Of a stretch of DNA of 56,528 nt, positions 53,266-56,528 are shown piece by piece; the first letter of the stretch is position 1; every line of letters begins with the position of its first letter. The notes under the pieces were generated by a model. The model saw only the letters and a program-made list of their open reading frames with translations, did no database searches and was not told the DNA's origin. The translations under genes and the position numbers were made by a program. Origin of the DNA: Chitinivibrio alkaliphilus ACht1 (GTDB lineage Bacteria > Fibrobacterota > Chitinivibrionia > Chitinivibrionales > Chitinivibrionaceae); the NCBI RefSeq assembly GCF_000474745.1, contig NZ_ASJR01000015.1, forward strand, positions 1-56,528, read 5' to 3'.

Positions 53266-53306
53266 GGGTTTACGGCGTGTAGTCTTTTTAGAGAAAGGGT
53301 TGATAC

Positions 53307-53834
53307 ATGATATTATCAGGACGTGAAATAGAAAAACGCTTAGGAACAGATATCGTTCTCGATCCATTCACTCCGTCGCAGGTAAATCCGAATAGCTATA
53401 ATCTGCGTTTGCACAATACGATGATGGTATATCGCAATCATACCCTCGATATGCGTGAACCAAACGCTGCCGAAGAGGTGGTTATTCCGGAAAAAGGTAT
53501 GATTCTGGAGCCGGATAAGCTCTATTTGGGTCGAACCGTTGAGTATACAGAGACGGATAATTTGGTTCCCATGCTTGAAGGGCGCTCTTCTATCGGGCGT
53601 CTTGGTTTGTTTGTGCATGTGACTGCAGGGTTCGGGGATGTTGGTTTTAAGGGGTTTTGGACGCTTGAGATATTTTGCGTACAGCCCGTTCGTATTTATC
53701 CGAATATTGAGGTATGTCAAGTCTATTTTCACACGCTTGAAGGAGACTATGAACGCTATGAGTCCGGTAAGTATCAGGGTAATAATGGGATTCAACCAAG
53801 TTTGTTGTATAAGGATTTTCACTCCTCACAATAG
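53307..53834 (+). CDS. dcd: dCTP deaminase
   Basis: 175 residues. ILSGREIEKRL opening, NPNSYNLRL, EGRSSIGRLGLFVHVTAGFGDVGFKG and the catalytic Glu in FWTLEIF. Converts dCTP to dUTP, then dut makes dUMP. Since a separate dUTPase exists in this window, a bifunctional DCD-DUT is not needed, although the segment is also compatible with one. ATG behind a weak AAAGGG. Confidence 0.95.
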   Translation: MILSGREIEKRLGTDIVLDPFTPSQVNPNSYNLRLHNTMMVYRNHTLDMREPNAAEEVVIPEKGMILEPDKLYLGRTVEYTETDNLVPMLEGRSSIGRLGLFVHVTAGFGDVGFKGFWTLEIFCVQPVRIYPNIEVCQVYFHTLEGDYERYESGKYQGNNGIQPSLLYKDFHSSQ

Positions 53835-53963
53835 TTGAAAAAAGAGTACCAACACGAATAGGGAGTTATTTTTGTGTGGGAATATAGTGTATTTTGTCAT
53901 TTCACACAGTGTGGCGAATAGTATTTTAGAACATCATTATCTTTGCCACAGGAATATTAGGGT

Positions 53964-55235
53964 ATGAAAATTCTGCTCCTTCTTTGGGCACCCTTATGGT
54001 GTGTATCATTCTGCTCCGTCGCCTGCGGCTCGGAGATAGCCACTCCCTCATGGGTGGAATCGCGGCCGGTAGAGGATGGGTGGTATATCGGTATTGGACG
54101 GGGACGTCGCCACTCTCTTACGGAGGTCGGTGTTGATGTGGCTCGCCGCGATGCCTTTAAGCAGATATCAAGGGAGACGGGGATTTCTCTGGACACACTC
54201 ACCCAACTGCCAGATATCACTCGCATAGCTACTTGGGAGTCTACCGATGATATTTGGGTGTACTATCGAATGGAGCGAGATCATCCGTATCTGCGCCGTC
54301 ATGCTGTACAGGAAGAGCTGTACTCTATTGAAAAACGGCTGGATCGTAGCAGTGTTCTCTTGAAACGAGGGGAAATATCCCGCGCTCTTGGTCATGCCAC
54401 TCGGGCCTTTGCAGAGGTGCAGATGCTGCAAGATAACAGAGTTGGTGAAGATCTTTCCCGTCATATTTCTCGTGTGTCGGAGCGAACAGAATCTGTCTTA
54501 GAAACGCTCTTCGATAATATTTCTTTTATTGCAGAGACACCCTATAGGGGGCCTCTGACTAACATTGCATCGCACCCGCCGGTGACCCTCATATGGACTG
54601 AGAAACAGCCTTTACCACATATTCCTGTACGCTTTTCCATTACCCAGGGAAATGCCTCTATTCCCCGTATGCGAACATCTGAACAGGGGGAAATTGCGAT
54701 ACGACCGCAAGAGATAGTGTTTTCAGAACAACTTGTCATAGAAGCATCCATAGATGTTGAGCCATATTTATCTGGTTTTTCCTCTGAGTTCCGGGAGCGT
54801 ATTGTTACAGAGGTGGATCTCTTGTCTCCACCCGTCACAAATGTGGTGTTTGAGTTAACCCCTATACCAATTCAGCTTGTGGGGAAAGAGGCTTTTTTTG
54901 GCGAAGAAAAGAAAAATAAGGAGTTGTTTTCTTCTCTTCAGGAGTTTCTCTCGACACAGGGATATATGCTTTCTCGTGATTCGTCGAAGTTTACCTTTTA
55001 TTATACTGCTGATACACGGTTTCGCGGAGAACAGTTTGGGGTTGTGACGGTTGATCTTCTATTTACCCTTTCCGTTGAGTGCAGAGAAACCGACACGCAG
55101 GTTCTGACTGCTTCTGTACCAAAGATTAGGGTAAATGGTGCGACAAAAGAAGCGGCGGCTGAATATGCTTATTCTCAGGGAAAGAAAATGGTGATTCCTG
55201 TTCTTGAAAAGGCGCTCTTCCAAAGTGGGTTATAA
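53964..55235 (+). CDS. Exported LPP20-like envelope protein
   Basis: 423 residues. Signal peptide (about 1-20) ending SVACG, a possible relaxed lipobox. PSWVESRPVEDGWYIGIGRG and the following ARRDAFKQISRETG helix resemble the LPP20 module. A helical region (about 110-185) precedes two beta-rich Ig-like or carboxypeptidase-regulatory-like segments. It is followed by a CsgG/PEGA protein, so envelope assembly or stress is plausible. The 129 bases before it contain no gene. Confidence 0.8.
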   Translation: MKILLLLWAPLWCVSFCSVACGSEIATPSWVESRPVEDGWYIGIGRGRRHSLTEVGVDVARRDAFKQISRETGISLDTLTQLPDITRIATWESTDDIWVYYRMERDHPYLRRHAVQEELYSIEKRLDRSSVLLKRGEISRALGHATRAFAEVQMLQDNRVGEDLSRHISRVSERTESVLETLFDNISFIAETPYRGPLTNIASHPPVTLIWTEKQPLPHIPVRFSITQGNASIPRMRTSEQGEIAIRPQEIVFSEQLVIEASIDVEPYLSGFSSEFRERIVTEVDLLSPPVTNVVFELTPIPIQLVGKEAFFGEEKKNKELFSSLQEFLSTQGYMLSRDSSKFTFYYTADTRFRGEQFGVVTVDLLFTLSVECRETDTQVLTASVPKIRVNGATKEAAAEYAYSQGKKMVIPVLEKALFQSGL

Positions 55236-55303
55236 TATGAATGTATCGTGTAGAAAATCGAAAAGAAGCGTATTCAACAAATAAGATTTTGCAAGGATGT
55301 AGC

Positions 55304-56317
55304 ATGATAACAAGTAAATCTTTTCTGTGTATTATCTGTCTGTTTCTCTTTGTCCATGGTGGTCATCGTATTGCTATTATGGATATTGAGTATACGGGCC
55401 TCACGGCGGGGCAGGGTGTAATGATTACTGATAAAATACGCGATGAAGTTGGTGGACGGGATGTGTTTGTGGCCATCAGCCGGAGCGATATGCGTAGTAT
55501 CATGGAGGAGTCTCAGTTTCATACCAGTGGTGTGGTACGGGGCGAAGATCTTGTGGAAATGGGGAGTATCTATGGTGCAGAATATATTGTTGTAGGCAGT
55601 GGTGTTGCTGAAGGCGGTCGCTTTCAAATATCTCTTCGCGTTGTCAACGTCTCCACGGGGGAAGAGATCACCGTTACCGAGGCTAATCCAACAACATTTT
55701 CAGCCTTTCTTGATGAAACAATACCTGTAGCGGTGAATCGCCTCGAAACATTGGTAAAGAAACGGGTGTATGGGAAACTGGCGCTTAAAACAACACCTCC
55801 CAATGCAGAGGTTTCTTTGCGTGGAACCTCCGTGGGAAAGACCCCGTTTGAAAGCGATTTTCTTTCACCAAATACATACCCTATTTCTCTTTCACTCCGC
55901 GGGTATGAGACAGTATATGACACCTTGTCTGTTGCAGCTGGGGCGGTGCGGGAATATTCATATCAGATGATTCCTATTGACGAGATAGTATCATCTGAAG
56001 AACATGGTCGGCAAGACGTTTCTCGTGAAAGGTTTGGCCGTGGACGTCGTCCGGTCCGTATTGGCCTCAGTGTTGTTTCTGCGGGGTTCTTAATTGGTGG
56101 AATTATCAGTAATAACGAGATGGAAGATGATATAGACACACAGCAAGGGCTTATCGAGGAATTAAGCGGAACCACCGATCCACACAGGCGATCTCAATTG
56201 AAACATGAGATTCGTGATCTTGATGGTTGGATAAATGATTTCGAGAGACAGCGTAATATCTTCTATAGTATTTCCGGTGCGGCAGCCCTTGGACTTACCC
56301 TTACCTTTGTTTTTTAG
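55304..56317 (+). CDS. Exported protein with CsgG/FlgO-like and PEGA domains
   Basis: 337 residues. Signal peptide (about 1-20), then a CsgG/TolB-N-like domain (RIAIMDIEYTGL...LVEMGSIYGAEYIVVGSG, about 20-140). A PEGA domain follows (GKLALKTTPPNAEVSLRGTSVGKTPFE, about 155-220). Near the C-terminus there is one hydrophobic segment (GLSVVSAGFLIGGII), a helical piece and a last hydrophobic stretch. ATG 55304 behind AAGGATG; 21 upstream codons are ignored. Same operon as the neighbours. Confidence 0.82.
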   Translation: MITSKSFLCIICLFLFVHGGHRIAIMDIEYTGLTAGQGVMITDKIRDEVGGRDVFVAISRSDMRSIMEESQFHTSGVVRGEDLVEMGSIYGAEYIVVGSGVAEGGRFQISLRVVNVSTGEEITVTEANPTTFSAFLDETIPVAVNRLETLVKKRVYGKLALKTTPPNAEVSLRGTSVGKTPFESDFLSPNTYPISLSLRGYETVYDTLSVAAGAVREYSYQMIPIDEIVSSEEHGRQDVSRERFGRGRRPVRIGLSVVSAGFLIGGIISNNEMEDDIDTQQGLIEELSGTTDPHRRSQLKHEIRDLDGWINDFERQRNIFYSISGAAALGLTLTFVF

Positions 56318-56327
56318 GAGCGACATT

Positions 56328-56528
56328 GTGACAGGTAAATACTTCAAATTACTGATTTTTTTGTCCTGTATTTTCGTGCTGTGCATGTCCTGTGCAGAAC
56401 AGGAAAACAGCCTCGATACAATATTTGGATCAGATGTTCGGTATCCCATATTTTTAGAGATGGATACCTATGTACCAGATCGAGGTGAAGTATTTATTGC
56501 TCCTGAAGGTCCTGGTGGAAAACTGTTG
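56328..56528 (+). CDS. Putative lipoprotein, 3' end beyond the window
   Basis: 67 codons visible from GTG 56328, preceded by AGGAGCGACATT and only 10 bases after the PEGA gene. Signal peptide KYFKLLIFLSCIFVLCMSC predicts lipidation at Cys22. The mature start AEQENSLDTIFGSD and later DTYVPDRGEVFIAPEG match no family I know. Confidence 0.75.
   Translation, partial: MTGKYFKLLIFLSCIFVLCMSCAEQENSLDTIFGSDVRYPIFLEMDTYVPDRGEVFIAPEGPGGKLL

Noticed and set aside
1-56528. CRISPR array, prophage, insertion sequence, restriction or toxin-antitoxin genes
   Set aside because: No regular repeats, integrase, transposase, phage or defence-like genes were seen.

Overview
The window is an unbroken, gene-dense stretch of bacterial chromosome. 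It looks like a Gram-negative, probably anaerobic or microaerophilic heterotroph. Lipoprotein signal peptides, LPP20-like and PEGA-domain envelope proteins, a Stealth/GT25 surface-glycan cluster, a CoA-disulfide-reductase fusion and a rubrerythrin-like protein point that way. The EF-G gene beside tuf resembles the recycling-type EF-G2 known from spirochaetes, planctomycetes, deltaproteobacteria and mitochondria, and MurA has Asp in place of the usual catalytic Cys. A Fibrobacterota/Chitinivibrio-like lineage is my best guess, but it is only an inference from the mix of genes.

Layout. 1-3.4 kb (minus): Trk potassium uptake operon (trkH-trkA) with a HAMP-only membrane protein. 3.5-8.9 kb: small Cys-rich protein, GH57 enzyme, SAM methyltransferase, VanZ-like protein, and a converging metallo-hydrolase. 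9.0-13.0 kb: tRNA-Ser(GGA), SRP RNA, dnaX-ybaB-recR-pgpA-pncC. 13.0-29.2 kb: EF-G2-like fusA, tuf, then a continuous S10-spc-alpha ribosomal superoperon through rpoA and rplQ. rpsL/rpsG are not upstream, adk/map are missing between secY and infA, and rpsD is missing between rpsK and rpoA. 29.2-34.9 kb: miaA (minus), then two unknown genes, der, gpsA and a broken PAS gene. 35-45 kb: CoA-disulfide reductase-rhodanese-TusA-DsrE fusion, a lipoprotein, a minus-strand group (tcdA, Nudix, Ca/Na antiporter, dut, HAD, FAD oxidase) and a plus-strand group (CDGSH protein, hydrolase, Sua5/TsaC). 45.2-50.2 kb: minus-strand murA-desaturase-small Cys protein, divergent from guaB. 50.2-52.7 kb: glycan cluster. 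52.8-56.5 kb: rubrerythrin-like protein, dcd and three envelope proteins, the last cut by the window edge.

Main points for a second look: (1) a guaB leader that folds into a roughly 162-nt rod closed by a 13-bp stem, with a promoter overlapping that of murA; (2) rpsK, an essential gene, readable only with a +1 shift at an A4 run; (3) two more reading-frame disturbances that a single base in a homopolymer would repair (Stealth gene, desaturase), which together suggest either homopolymer sequencing error or real slippage; (4) MurA C-to-D, predicting intrinsic fosfomycin resistance; (5) a recycling-type EF-G in the str position; (6) a conserved-looking but unrecognised gene pair in front of der. 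No CRISPR array, insertion sequence or prophage was seen.
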